From assembly GCA_027924645.1 (NCBI GenBank), contig BSBN01001252.1, forward strand, positions 857,501 to 921,500: a stretch of 64,000 bases of DNA, written 5' to 3'. The notes under the pieces are model-generated. The model saw only the letters and a program-made list of their open reading frames with translations. It was not told the origin of the DNA and did not search any database. Source of the DNA: Cunninghamia lanceolata (Eukaryota > Streptophyta > Pinopsida > Cupressales > Cupressaceae). Numbering within the stretch: position 1 is the stretch's first letter; each line of letters opens with the position of its first letter. The translations under genes and the position numbers were made by a program. This document shows, in pieces, positions 12,529 through 23,417 of this stretch.

Positions 12529-13231
12529 GGTTTGATGGAACAAATGATTGGAGCAACTGAAAATTTTATTTCTCCTAGAGTTTTGGATAAGTTACCCTTA
12601 AAAGTACCTTACGATATGACAAATGGAATCAAAAGCCCCATAACAAGAATTATTGGCTAAAGGTTTGATTAGATTCGATATATCACCATGGGGTGCACTA
12701 GCTATTTTTGTCAAGAAAAAGGACATAACTTGGCAATTGTGTATTTAGTATCATATGCTCATTAAAGCAACGATAAAGAACAAATATCTTTCACCAAGTA
12801 TTGATGACCTCTTTGATTAGATGCATGGATCTGCAGTGTTTTCAAAGATTGATTGGCGATCAATGTATCATTAGTTAAGATTGAAGGATGAGGATACCCA
12901 CAAAACAACTTTTAGGACAAGAAATGGGCACTATGAGTTTGCAGTGTTGTCTTTTGGACTTACAAATGCCTTGTCGTATTCATGAATCTCATGAACAGTG
13001 TGTTTAGAGATTGTTTAGACATGTTTGTTATAGTCTTTTTGGAGGATATAATTATTTATTCTAAGAATGAAGGAAAACATTATCAACATTTGCAAGTGGT
13101 TCTGCAATGGTTAAGGGAAGCGGTTTTTAGTGGATAGATAAATGTCAATAGGCAATTGATTTATTAAGAGAACAGAGTAGCTGATGCTTTGAGTCAGAGG
13201 GGATATATGTCTTCAATTGTCTTTATTCATG
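12529..13231 (+). pseudogene. Ty3/gypsy reverse transcriptase remnant
   Basis: Recognisable RT blocks in order: LLAKGLIRFDISPWGA (finger, standard 'G-x-I-x-P-S-x-S-P-W-x-x-P'), KNKYLSPSIDDLFD, VFSKIDWRSMYH (motif A, with catalytic Asp), [22 protein letters not shown] (motif B) and FLEDIIIYSK (motif C). In motif C the first Asp of the F-x-DD box is Glu (13042-13047). Stops occur in most blocks. After about 13135 the frame jumps to ENRVADALSQRGYMSS, the RNase H/integrase junction, so most of RNase H is deleted. The copia element at 13237 interrupts directly after this; removing it joins HAN to FKD and then VLQNLLGDEYYEQ in one frame. Confidence 0.85.
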
Positions 13232-13236
13232 CAAAC

Positions 13237-13664
13237 TGTTTGGTGTGGAGCCTGATTAGTCTCCAAGTGGGAGATTGTTGGTATGTGGCAACTGCTCATG
13301 CAAGTACTGTACACAAGTTATGTTTCCCTCTTTTTGCATGATCGGAGTCGGTTGTTAATTTTTTTGTTAACCGACAAAAGAAAAATGACATTGCAAAACC
13401 CTAATTCTAGAAGCTTCTGAAAAGCTTGTTATAAGCGGCTGGGATGTATGGTACAACGATGTGTTCGCGAGATTGTAATATGTTTTGTACTGGATAATCA
13501 AATCATTGGATGGCTAAGTTTCTGTGGATGCAGCCCATATTGGGTGAACCACGTTAAATTTCTGTGTTGATCTCTTTTGTGTTATTCCTCATTGTTATAT
13601 TTGGGTTATTTAATCTGCATATAATTGTTAGTGTTTATTACTTTGATCTACCCTAACCTTAACA
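13237..13664 (+). repeat. 5' LTR of nested copia (428 bp)
   Basis: Begins TGTTTGGTGTGG and ends CCTTAACA. A second LTR-like start, TGTTGGTATG, lies 39 bp in (13276) and is preceded by its own purine tract AAGTGGGAGAT; see Part 2. Confidence 0.93.
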
Positions 13665-13666
13665 AC

Positions 13667-13678
13667 TGGTATTAGAGT
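13667..13678 (+). other. Primer binding site, initiator tRNA-Met (diverged)
   Basis: TGGTATTAGAGT, two bases after the LTR end, differs from TGGTATCAGAGC at two positions. Both changes are C-to-T. Confidence 0.85.
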
Positions 13679-13749
13679 GGGTTGTGTTTGATTATCGTCT
13701 ACAGGAAGGTCTCACAGTTGAGTGGGAGTCTCACGGTTAAGTGGGAGCA

Positions 13750-16700
13750 ATGGCAGATGAGGGTAAATTGAAGGTATATAAATTCAATGGGCATAACTAT
13801 CAATTATGGAAGATGCATATGGAGGATTAGATCTCTATCAGAAGGATTTATGGAGGCCATTGGAAGGAGTAGCCAAGAAACTGGTAGCAATGACTGATGA
13901 GGATTGGGAACTTTTGGATAGAAAGGCATTGGGAACCATTCGGTTATGCCTGGCACCATCTGTGGCATTCAATATAACAGAAGTGAAGACAACAAGTGAA
14001 CTGATGAAAGCTTTGGCCAAATTGTATGAAAAACCCTCAGCCTCTAATAAGGTATTTCATATGAAGCGTTTGTTTAATTTGAAAATGATTGAAGGTGGAT
14101 CTGTGTCAGATCATTTAAATGAGTTTAATACGATTACCAGTCAGTTAACTTCTGTAAAAGTGAAATTTGATGAAGAGGTAAGGGCTCTCTTGGTTTTATG
14201 TTCTTTGCCAAAAAGTTGGAATAGATTGGTAATGGCTGTAAGTAACTCTGTCTCTGGTTCAAATACTTTGAAATTTGATGATGTTGTTGGTGTTATCCTT
14301 AGTGAGGAAATGTGATGGAAAAGCACAGGTGAGACTTCAACATTTGTTAATGCTTTGACTGTAGAGAACAAGGGAAGAACAAAGGAAAGAGGAAAAAGCC
14401 CTACAAATCATGGGAAGTCACAAGGAAAGTCAAGGAAAGGTAGATCTAAATCTAGAGGAAGAATGGATTGTTGACACTGTGGAAAGCCAGGACACTTGAA
14501 GAAGGATTGTTGGTCTTGAAAGGGCAAACAAGGAGATGGACAACATGATGACATTAAGAAAGCTAATGTTGCAAGTAATAAACTATAGGATGCTTTAATT
14601 CTATGTTTAGATAATGCTAATGATTCTTGGGTAATAGATTCAGGGGCTTCATTTCATGCTGGACACCCCATAGGAAATATTTTGTAGATTATGTTCAAGG
14701 TGATTTTGGACATGTATATCTGGGTGATGATGAACCTTGTTAGATTGTTGGAAAAGGAAAAATAAAATTCAAGTTACAGAATGGAAATGAATGGTTGCTA
14801 CAGGAGGTAAGACATGTTCCAAATTTAAGAAGGAATTTAATCTCTACAGGACAACTGGGTAGTGAAGGCTGTATAGTTACCTTTTCAGACAAAATTTGGA
14901 AGGTCACTAAAGGTGCATTAGTAGTAGCTAAAGGTGAAAAGGTAGGCACATTGTATTTGTGTACTGGTAATACTTATTCTACCTTAGCTGCTACAGAAAT
15001 AGTTGCTACTGAGACAATTATAACACTTGCTGTAGGGACAGAAATAGAATTGTGGCACCATAGACTTGGGCACATGAGTGAGAAAGGGATGAAGATTCTT
15101 CACTCCAGAAAGTTGCTACCAGGTCTGAAGAAGATTGACTTGGAGTTTTGCAAAAATTGTGTTTATGGAAAACAGAAAAGAGTCTGATTTCTCAAAGTTG
15201 GGAAAGAGAAGAAGAGTGAGAAATTAGAGCTTGTGCATTCAGATGTATGGGGACCAGCTCAGGTATCTTCTCTTGGAGGCTCTTGCTATTATGTTACTTT
15301 TATTGATGATGTAACTAGGAAAACATGGGTGTATTTCCTAAAACAAAAATTAGAAGTATTTGAAACTTTTAAAAAGTGGAAAGATTTGGTTGAGAATGAG
15401 ACAGGAAAAAAGTTGAAGTGTCTTAGATTTGATAATGGAGGTGAGTATTGCAGCAGAGAATTTGAGAATTACTGTTCATATAATGGAATCCGCAGGCAGA
15501 AAATAGTTCCTGGAACCCCACAAGAAAATGGTGTGTCTGAGAGGATGAATAGGACCATTATGGAGCATACAAGGAGCATGAGATTGCATGTTGGACTACC
15601 CTTACACTTTTGGGCAAATGCTGTACATACTACTATTTATTTAATATACAGGGGACCTTCAAATCCTTTGGATGGTGGCATTCCAGAGGAGACGTGGATG
15701 GGCAAAAGGTAAACTATTCATTTCTAAAAACCTTTGGTTGTGAAGCTTTTGTCCATGTTGATATTGAAAATAGAACCAAGCTTGAGGCTAAGTCTAAAAA
15801 ATGTACCTTCATTGGATATGGAGTAGATGAATTTGGTTATCGGTTATGGGATTATGAAAATCATAAAATCATTAGGAGCAGAGATGTTATATTCAATGAG
15901 AAGGTCATGTATAAGGATCAGTTGCATGAAAAGAAGCATGAACAGGCCAAAAAAGAATATGTGGTGCTAGATGAGATTCCATAAAATAAAATGCCAGTGG
16001 TACCTGATGCTCAACGATAACAAGTTATCCCACAAACTCCTGCAAGTGTTAGATGTTCTACAAGGATAACTAGACCTCTAGAAAGATTTTCTCCATCATT
16101 ATATTCTATATTATTAACTGATTCTGGTGAACTTGAAGGTTATGAAGAAGCAATGTAGGTAGATACCAAAAAGCAGTGGGAGCTAGGCATGAAAGAGGAA
16201 ATGGATTCCTTACTGCAGAATCAGACTTGGGACTTAGTTCAATTGCCTACAGGTAAAAGAGCATTGCCAAATAAATGGGTTTATAGGTTGAAGGAAGAAG
16301 ATGGAGGCAAGAAAAGATATAAGGCCAGACTCGTGGTAAAATGTTTTCACAGAAAAAGGGTATAGATTTTGATGAAATATTTTCTTCGGTTGTAAAGATG
16401 ACTTCTATTAGAACAATTCTAAGTCTTGTGGCTGTGGAAGACTTGCATCTTGAACAACTAGATGTGAAAACAACTTTTCTGTATGGGGATCTGGAAGAGG
16501 AAATATACATGCAGCAACCACAGGGATATGAGGTTAAGGGCAAGGAGGATTTTGTGTGCAGGTTAAAGAAGAGTTTGTATGGCCTGAAGCAAGCACCTCG
16601 GCAATGGTATTTGAAATTTGATAGTTTTATGGTTGAACAAGGTTGCAAAAGATGTCATTCTGATTATTGTGTTTATTTCAAGAAATTGGGTAATGGCAGC

Positions 16701-17685
16701 TATATTATCCTGTTGCTTTATGTTGATGACATGCTTGTTGCTGGGTCTAACATGCAGCATAGTAATGAACTTAAGCAAAAATTAGCAAATTCATTTGCTA
16801 TGAAGGATTTGGGTGCAACAAAACAAATCCTTGGTATGAGGATCACACGGGATATGACAAACATAAAATTATTTTTGTCCCAAAGTGAGTATGTAGAGAA
16901 GGTGTTGAAAAGGTTTAACATGCAGAATGCAAAAGTAGTTAGTACACCTTTGCCTAGTCATTTTAAGTTGACTAAGGAGATGTGTCCAAAGACACAAGAG
17001 GAGGAAGACAAAATGTCTAAGATACCATATGCATCAGCAGTTGACAGCTTGATGTATGCAATGGTATGCACAAGGCTAGATATTGCACATGCAGTAAGAG
17101 TTGTGAGCAAGTATATGCGCAATCTGGGAATGGAACATTGGAATGCTGTAAAATGGGTTCTCTGATATTTGAGAGGTACTACTTCAAAGAAACTATGTTT
17201 TGGAGGAACAAATTCTGCTCTAAAAGGATATGTTGACTCTGATCTGGCTGGTGATATTGATAGCAGGACGAGTACTACAGGGCATACATGTTTTTACTAT
17301 AGGAGGTACTGTAGTTAGTTTGATTTCAAGGCTGCAAAAGGTTGTTGCACTTTCAACCACTGAAGCTGAGTATGTTGCTGCTACAGAAGCTAGCAAGGAG
17401 ATGATTTGGTTACAACGTTTTCTAGAGGAATTGGGACAACAACAAGAAGATAACCCTTTGTACACTGATAGCTAGAGTGCCATTCATCTTGCTAAGAACT
17501 TAGCTCTGCATTCAAAAACTAACCATATACAGCTCAGATACCACTTCATCTGATCAGTTTTAGAGGATGGCCAGTTGAAGCTAGAGAAAATTCACACAAG
17601 TGAAAATCCTGCAGATATGTTCACAAAGGCAGTTACACAGAAGAAACTAATTTCCTCATCAGTTTCTGTTGGCCTTCATGACTGA
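13750..17685 (+). pseudogene. Copia gag-pol polyprotein, broken
   Basis: The gag start is MADEGKLKVYKFNGHNYQLW at 13750, with a shift near 13828 into the long frame 13806-14315. The zinc knuckle region (about 14465-14510) reads DC-stop-HCGKPGHLKKDC, so one residue is now a stop. Protease has VIDSGAS near 14631-14650. The pre-integrase His/Cys finger is LWHHRLGHMS with CKNCVYGK (14795-15187). The integrase core (15233-15712) keeps HSDVWG, FDNGGEY and PQENGVSERMNR, so all three acidic catalytic residues are present. RT (about 16180-17165) keeps intact YVDD at 16719-16730. RNase H (17230-17685) has STTEAEYVAA. Breaks: stops at about 13828, 14472, 15184 and 17475, and frameshifts near 15712 and 16338. 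Intact catalytic residues suggest a fairly recent death compared with the host gypsy. Confidence 0.93.
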
Positions 17686-17767
17686 TAATGATGGACTTAA
17701 GAAACCAGCCAGGCCTGTAATCTAGTGGGAGCTGCAAGCACAGCGGTGTCATCCAGGATTAGTCTCC

Positions 17768-17778
17768 AAGTGGGAGAT
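17768..17778 (+). other. Polypurine tract of nested copia
   Basis: AAGTGGGAGAT lies immediately before the 3' LTR and would prime plus-strand synthesis. The identical tract recurs 39 bp downstream, inside the LTR. Confidence 0.85.
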
Positions 17779-18219
17779 TGTTTGGTGTGGAGCCTGATCA
17801 GTCTCCAAGTGGGAGATTGTTGGTATGTGGCGACTGATCATGCAAGTATTGTACACAAGTTATGTACACAAGTTATGTTTCCCTCTTTTTGCACGATTGG
17901 AGTTAGTTGCTAATTTTTTTGTTAACCGACAAAAGAAAAATGACATTGCAAAACCCTAATTCTAGAAGCTTCTGAAAAGCTTGTTATAAGCGGCTAGGAT
18001 GTATGGTACAGTGATGTATTCACGAGATTGTAATCTGTTTTGCATTGGATAATAAAATCATTGGATGGCTAAGTTTCTGTGGATGTAGCCCATATTAGGT
18101 GAACCACGTTAAATTTTTGTGTTGATCTCTTTTGTGTTATTCCTCATTGTTATATTTGGGTTATTTAATCTGCATATAATTGTTAGTGTTTATTGCTTTG
18201 ATCTGCCCTAACCCTAACA
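17779..18219 (+). repeat. 3' LTR of nested copia (441 bp)
   Basis: Same termini as the 5' LTR. It differs by roughly 20 substitutions, mostly transitions by eye, and by the 13-bp tandem duplication near 17852-17877. Confidence 0.93.
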
Positions 18220-18224
18220 CAAAC

Positions 18225-18890
18225 TTTAAAGATTAAGTGTTGCAAAATTTATTAGGTGATGAATATTATGAGCAAGTCAAGCAAGCTCTTATGGTAAATC
18301 CTAAAGATTCAAGGTATGATAGATTTCATTTTGAGTCTGACGGACTATTGAGTTTCAGAGGAAGAATACGTGTTTCTAATTCTGCTGAATTAAGGAATCT
18401 AGTATGGAAAGAAGTTCTTACCGCACCATACTCCGGACATCCTAGAGTAACCAAACTTCTAGCGGATGTTAAACCTCTTAATTTCATGAAAAGAATGAAG
18501 AACGATGCTATGAGATTTGTAGCAAGTTGTCTGCAGTGCCAAAAGGTAAAAAATAGAACATCAACACCTGTAGGGTTGTTGTACCCACATGCTATGCCGG
18601 AATGGAAGTGACAAGTCATAAGTATGAACTTCGTTCAGAATCTTCCAAAGTCTAGGGATAGACATGATGCCATTTTAGTTATGGTTGATAACTCACAAGG
18701 TAGTACATTCCATATGAGGGAATTTAACTGAAGGAGCACTAGTATTGGCTCGCCATCTTTATAGATTATCTTGGATAGAGATGTACATGTAACGTCAAGG
18801 TTTTGGCAAACTTTGTTCTTTGCGCTAAGGACTAAGCTCAATGTGAGTACAATTTATCATCCTAAGAACAGATGGTTAAACTGAGAGAGT
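18225..18890 (+). pseudogene. Gypsy integrase, N-terminal part
   Basis: After VLQNLLGDEYYEQVK comes the integrase zinc finger: SGHPRVTKLL with CLQCQK gives the H-x-C-C remainder of H2C2. The core then shows MVDNSQGSTFHM (first catalytic Asp), [16 protein letters not shown] (second Asp) and [12 protein letters not shown] just before the break. Stops lie near 18611 and 18730. The solo LTR at 18891 cuts the frame just after the Glu codon of the E-R-V-N-Q motif. Confidence 0.88.
18886..18890. repeat. Target-site duplication AGAGT (left copy)
   Basis: AGAGT at 18886-18890 is repeated at 22585-22589, bordering the solo LTR. Removing the LTR and one copy restores GAG AGA GTT AAC CAG, the E-R-V-N-Q of gypsy integrase. 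Confidence 0.92.
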
Positions 18891-21800
18891 TGTTACATCC
18901 CTCTTTTTGGAAACAATTATGCTATTTACGTTCTTGCAAATTTCAGTGATATATTATGCTGTGGATGACATGGAAACTGATGATTTATTTTACAAGTTAG
19001 TTCTATGAAATTATAGAAGTCTATTGATTATGATCAATGTGATATTGTAGACTAAATGTCTTTTTGATAAATGCAATGATGTTTTGGATATATTATGCTT
19101 TGATTTGGAACATACGTGCTTTGACCACAAAATTGTATGTGAGACTGTCGTTGCAGGAACAGGTGGACCGAGTTCGACGGGAAGAGAAAGTATCTTTGAG
19201 AGAGAGTATAGACTCTGGAAATTAACCATGGGTGTTTGTTAATGAGAACGCCAAACAGGTAGATAAACCTTGGAACCAACAAGTTAGTCTTGTTTGTCGG
19301 TTGGGTTAGTTAACTAGATGTCGACGTCAAAGGATAAAGTGTGACATCCTAGTCGAAAGTCGTCATATAGAATCTTGGGGTTGTCGATGTCGTCGTAAGT
19401 CCATCACAGCAAGTTGACTTAGTTAGACGTTTATTATTTTCATTTATATGTATTTAATGAACCATCTTGTGGCAAAATTGTAAATCATGTCTCGTAGTCG
19501 AAAGATGCGAGAAGTCGGCTTTGTGCGTCTAACGTTGTAAGAATTCGTTTGTGTTACGATCAATCCATCGTGATTGTCGTAAAACACGTTGAACTTGTGT
19601 TGTTAATTTATTCTTTTCTTGTAGATCAACGAATGTCGATTTGAAGCCATAGCGTGAAATAATTGGTTATGATCGTCGTTTAGCATGAGTCCTTTCTATT
19701 GGCTTTGACCGCGAGTTATTTTGGTCTAACCTTGAGTCTCTTTTCTAAAATGATCTTTATCTCCTTTACTTGTTCGACCATAGAGATGCTTTAGGCATTT
19801 ATTGTCCGCAATCTTTTTGTGTTTAATTCCTCCATTCATCTTTCGGTTGCTCTCCAAGGTTAGAGGCCTTCATGCGGAAGAATGACGAAATTTCTATGTG
19901 GTGTTGTCATTTAGAACCTCCTTTTTGGTTGGGACCGCTGCAAGTGTGGAGTCGGATAGTTGCATTTAATACCGACCTTGTGGATAGCCATGTGTTGGTT
20001 AGATTTTGAAAACCCCAGTTAGAAGTAGTCCTTTTCCTTCGCTGTATTGTGGCGAATCATGCCATGGATAATTAGTTAGCTAGCAATTAATGCTGATGCT
20101 TCCTCATCTGAGAGAGGGAGATCAGGAACTGTCAGAAGGTGGAGATAGAATCGGTTAACAAGGTTTTTTATGTCAGTTATTCTATACCGACGGGGGAATC
20201 TTCTAGGTAACGGTTGGAGAGGTGGCGAAAGAAGAGTAAGAAGTGAGAGTGATGGAGTAGTCAGAAAAGGGACGAGAGGGAGAAACTGCGGAGTGGGAAT
20301 GATGGAATTTGATCGCTAAGTGAAGGATAAGAGATCGGCAGATAGTAAAGAAGGGGGGTCGTTGCTAGAGTTGAGAAAACAGTAATTGATGTTTGTTAGA
20401 GGCCTTCATCAGAGAGAGAGACGGGGAGTTTAGGAGCGGAGGAGAGAAGAGAAATAAGAGGTGGAGTCGTTGTGTGAAGGGAGATAGGGAGAGTCTGTCG
20501 TAGTGTGGAAAAAGAGGAAGAACTGCGGAGTTAGAAAGGAGATTAGAGAGAGAAGTGCGGGGGGGGGGGGAATGGATTCCTGCATCGTGAAAAGAGAAGG
20601 AAAACGGCAGTGTGAGACGGGATGAGTGGGAGTGTTAACTGTGGGAGCTGGGGTCTACGCTCTGGATAGTAATCCGCAGAGTTTGGAAGTGGTAGAAGAG
20701 ATAACTGTGGGAGCCCATTGTTGTCTTAAGGAGAAACGGCAGAAAGGCACGAGTGGAAGCTTCTGTGAAGTTACCAGGCAGAGAGGAGGACAATTAGCCA
20801 AGAGGAGAAGTCTAATTTGCCACAGCAACCTCCAACATCGTCCACAGGTTCATTTCCTTTGTTTTCTTCTCACAGTTTAGACCAGTATGTAAGCAAGTTT
20901 CATGTTTGCGAAAGATGAATACGTATAATATGAGTAGAATAGAATGACAACGTAATTCTACTACGATTTCAGTGTGCGGTTAATCCATGAAATAGAAGTA
21001 TTGCTGTTTCATTACTGTGTGTTAAGATTTAAAAACTCAGAAATAGAAGTGTGGCTGTCTCATTGCTGTGTTTGTGATTTTAAAAACTCAGAAAAAGAAG
21101 TATGCTGTCTTCTAGAATTCGTAAACTCAGAAATTGTAGCATTTCTTGCCATGAATGAAACGGTGTAATAAAAGAACGCAGTTCTCTAACGTATATTCAT
21201 TTAGGAATGAACTTATCATGATGCAAGATGTAATTTACCTTCCTTGAATGATAGCTCCACAGCGAGTAAACACGTTGCTCCACGTGCATGTTGCGTAGGA
21301 GTCAAAAACCACAGTTTTAAGCATGCTTTAACGTAAAATTTAGTATGTTTGATAGCCGAAAAATGCAATTGTAAACAGCTGATGTCTTATCTATCATACA
21401 CCTTTAGTTAGAGGTCGACCATGCGTTGGTCATCTCTATTGACATAAGAAAGATTCCAAAACCATATATATTTTATTTACGACTCTCATCTTGATGAATC
21501 ATGTGAAACTAATGACACGGAAAGAGGAGTAGGAAGATGAAGTATTAGTAATGATTAGGAAACCGTCATGGTTCTGAAATGAACAATTTGAGTTGAAAAC
21601 CTGCATGTGAGTCGAGATTACGATGCATGCGACGGTACTAGTATCGTTTTACCTTGTAGACCATATGAGTCTAGAATCCTCGAATTTCAGGATAACGGGA
21701 AACAGTTTTAGATATTTGAGTATGTTGTGCAATTTTGGAAACTGTGTAAACAAATATGAAACCACTTAGGAGTGGATGTTTATAAACAATGTTTAAACAT

Positions 21801-22584
21801 GAAAATAGGTTTTGAAACTATGAACTCAGGATTAGAGTAAATGTTGCACCATGCGCCATTACAGGAGGAAATCCTAAACCCTTGAGGTCATCAAGGTCGT
21901 CAATTAGTTCAAATTATACAAATTGGAAACTATAGGATTTCGACCAGTTCAAGTCGAGTAGGGTGGGTGAACCAAGTTCATGCGTTCTTAGAACGCTAAT
22001 TTAAAAACAAATCCTTTGGCCAAGGTGGTGTACTATCCTCAAGTGCATCGAACGTTCACCGTAACTGGATGGCATTTCTTGTGGAGTGTCGTGCATGACT
22101 AGAGGGTATCTAGGGATCTGCGTGATAACAAGACACGTAGGTTACAACACCAGAGCTCAGATGGCAAAAACTGATGGTTATCCTAAGTCTATCCTCTTGA
22201 GTAGGGTAGGGCCACTTCCGGTTAGGAAGGAGTGCGGGAGACCGACGGTCTGTGGTTGGAGGTTAAGCTCCTTGAAGATACTTTCTCTTCCAAATACTAA
22301 GGAATGCCGAGTCTTGAATGTGATGGGTCGACAATCGAGATGCATGTTAATGGTATGTTTCCAATATTTGTTGTTTCAAGAAAATTTCATTTGTTAGAAA
22401 ACAAAGTGTTCAATGTATATCATTTCTTTCAGCTTTATGAAAATGAGATCATGTTTATGTTAAAATGAAAAATGTTGTATTGGTTTATAGATGAGTTACT
22501 TTTGTATTTGATTACCTAGTAAAATTTTTTTTTACCGTTGTGAAAACTTAGTTACTTCTTGTCATTTTGGTTTTGGATGTTACA
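18891..22584 (+). mobile_element. Solo LTR (3694 bp) of a related gypsy family
   Basis: It begins TGTTACATCCC and ends TTGGATGTTACA, like the ~4.2-kb LTRs, and has perfect 5-bp duplications. No internal region or second LTR follows, so a full element was reduced by LTR-LTR recombination. It shares the module near 22098-22330 with the large LTRs (at 11049-11270: AGAGGGTATCTAGGG, GGGTAG-GCCACTTCC, TGTGGTTGGAGGT), and the GAGAGAGTATAGAC stretch near its 5' end. The middle is too different to align by eye. It has a 12-G run at 20559-20570 and a short tandem repeat at 20989-21142. Confidence 0.92.
20989..21142. repeat. Tandem repeat of ~51 bp inside the solo LTR
   Basis: Units starting GAAATAGAAG or close variants begin at 20989, 21040, 21091 and, truncated, 21130. 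Each full unit also carries a GCTGT-TCATT block and ends in AAAAACTCA. Confidence 0.75.
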
Positions 22585-23360
22585 AGAGTTAACCAGGTTT
22601 TAGAAGATTTGTTACAAACGTATTGCATGGATCAACAATATAAGTAGGGAGACTACTTATCACTTGTGAAATTTTTAACAATACCTAACTTTTTCTATTA
22701 AGATGGCTTGAATTAAAACATTGGACATAAAAGATACTGAACACCTATAAGCTGGGAAAGTTAGACGATAGGATTAGCATTAGTCCAGAAATGTTGTCCG
22801 AAATGGATAAATAGAGTAAGCTGATTAGAAAAGATCGGTGGAAAACATTAATGAATAGAAAATTTACGTTGATGTTAAGCGTACACCAAGACAATTCTCG
22901 GTTAGAGAAGAAAAGTTCTTGTGAGGGTCAAACCCCAAAAAAAGTTTCATAACTTGTATGGAATGTATTCCAAACCAGTTCCTAAGTTATATAAAGGACT
23001 CTTCTAAATTTTCAAGGTTATAAATTTTATTGATTTCAAGAATCAATTTATTACTAGTTATTGCCAGGAGGCATAATGCTTTTTGTGATTCATATATGAA
23101 AAATATATTTATATAATATATGAATATTATATTCTTAGAATGTTTTACAAGTACAGAACCTAGAAATGGTTATGATCGAGCTTCTTAAATGCTTGAAGTT
23201 CACAAGCACTGCTTGTGTAATTTAGAGGTTATGTAGTGTAGGGTCCAATAGGATCAATATGCTGAGGAAAATACTACATGGGAGGATTACCATGAATTTT
23301 ACCAAAAGTTTCCTCATTTATTTAATGTTGTTACCAATTGAAAATAATGAACTTGCTTTT
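22585..23360 (+). pseudogene. Gypsy integrase, C-terminal part
   Basis: The frame resumes as RVNQVLEDLLQTYCMD, the helix after the catalytic Glu. Stop-rich sequence follows, and near 23280 TTWEDYHEFYQKFPHLF appears, matching the W-E-x-x-x-x-x-x-x-x-P-x-L-F motif near the end of gypsy integrase. It then runs directly into the polypurine tract. Confidence 0.8.
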
Positions 23361-23402
23361 TAGTCACATTTTGATACTTTATATCATCGAGGATGATGAA
23401 TC

Positions 23403-23417
23403 TTTAGGGGAAGAATA
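23403..23417 (+). other. Polypurine tract of the gypsy element
   Basis: TTTAGGGGAAGAATA abuts the TG of the 3' LTR. Such tracts prime plus-strand synthesis. Confidence 0.85.

Larger units (their letters stand above)
13237..18219 (+). mobile_element. Nested Ty1/copia element (4983 bp), dead but structurally complete
   Basis: Two LTRs (13237-13664 and 17779-18219), a primer site at 13667 and a polypurine tract at 17768-17778 frame one gag-pol region. CAAAC flanks it on both sides (13232-13236 and 18220-18224). Domain order gag, protease, integrase, RT, RNase H is copia. The 3' LTR is 13 bp longer because of a tandem copy of ACACAAGTTATGT. It entered the gypsy element at the RNase H/integrase boundary in the same orientation. 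Confidence 0.95.

Noticed and set aside
16247..16921. Minus-strand open frames opposite the nested copia RT
   Set aside because: Shadows of the plus-strand RT, whose motifs are clear.
18237..18611. Reading the 124-codon frame as a stand-alone gene
   Set aside because: It is gypsy integrase zinc-finger sequence continuing from before the copia insertion.
20559..20570. 12-G run as a regulatory element
   Set aside because: A homopolymer inside a decayed solo LTR with no supporting context; may be a slippage or assembly feature.
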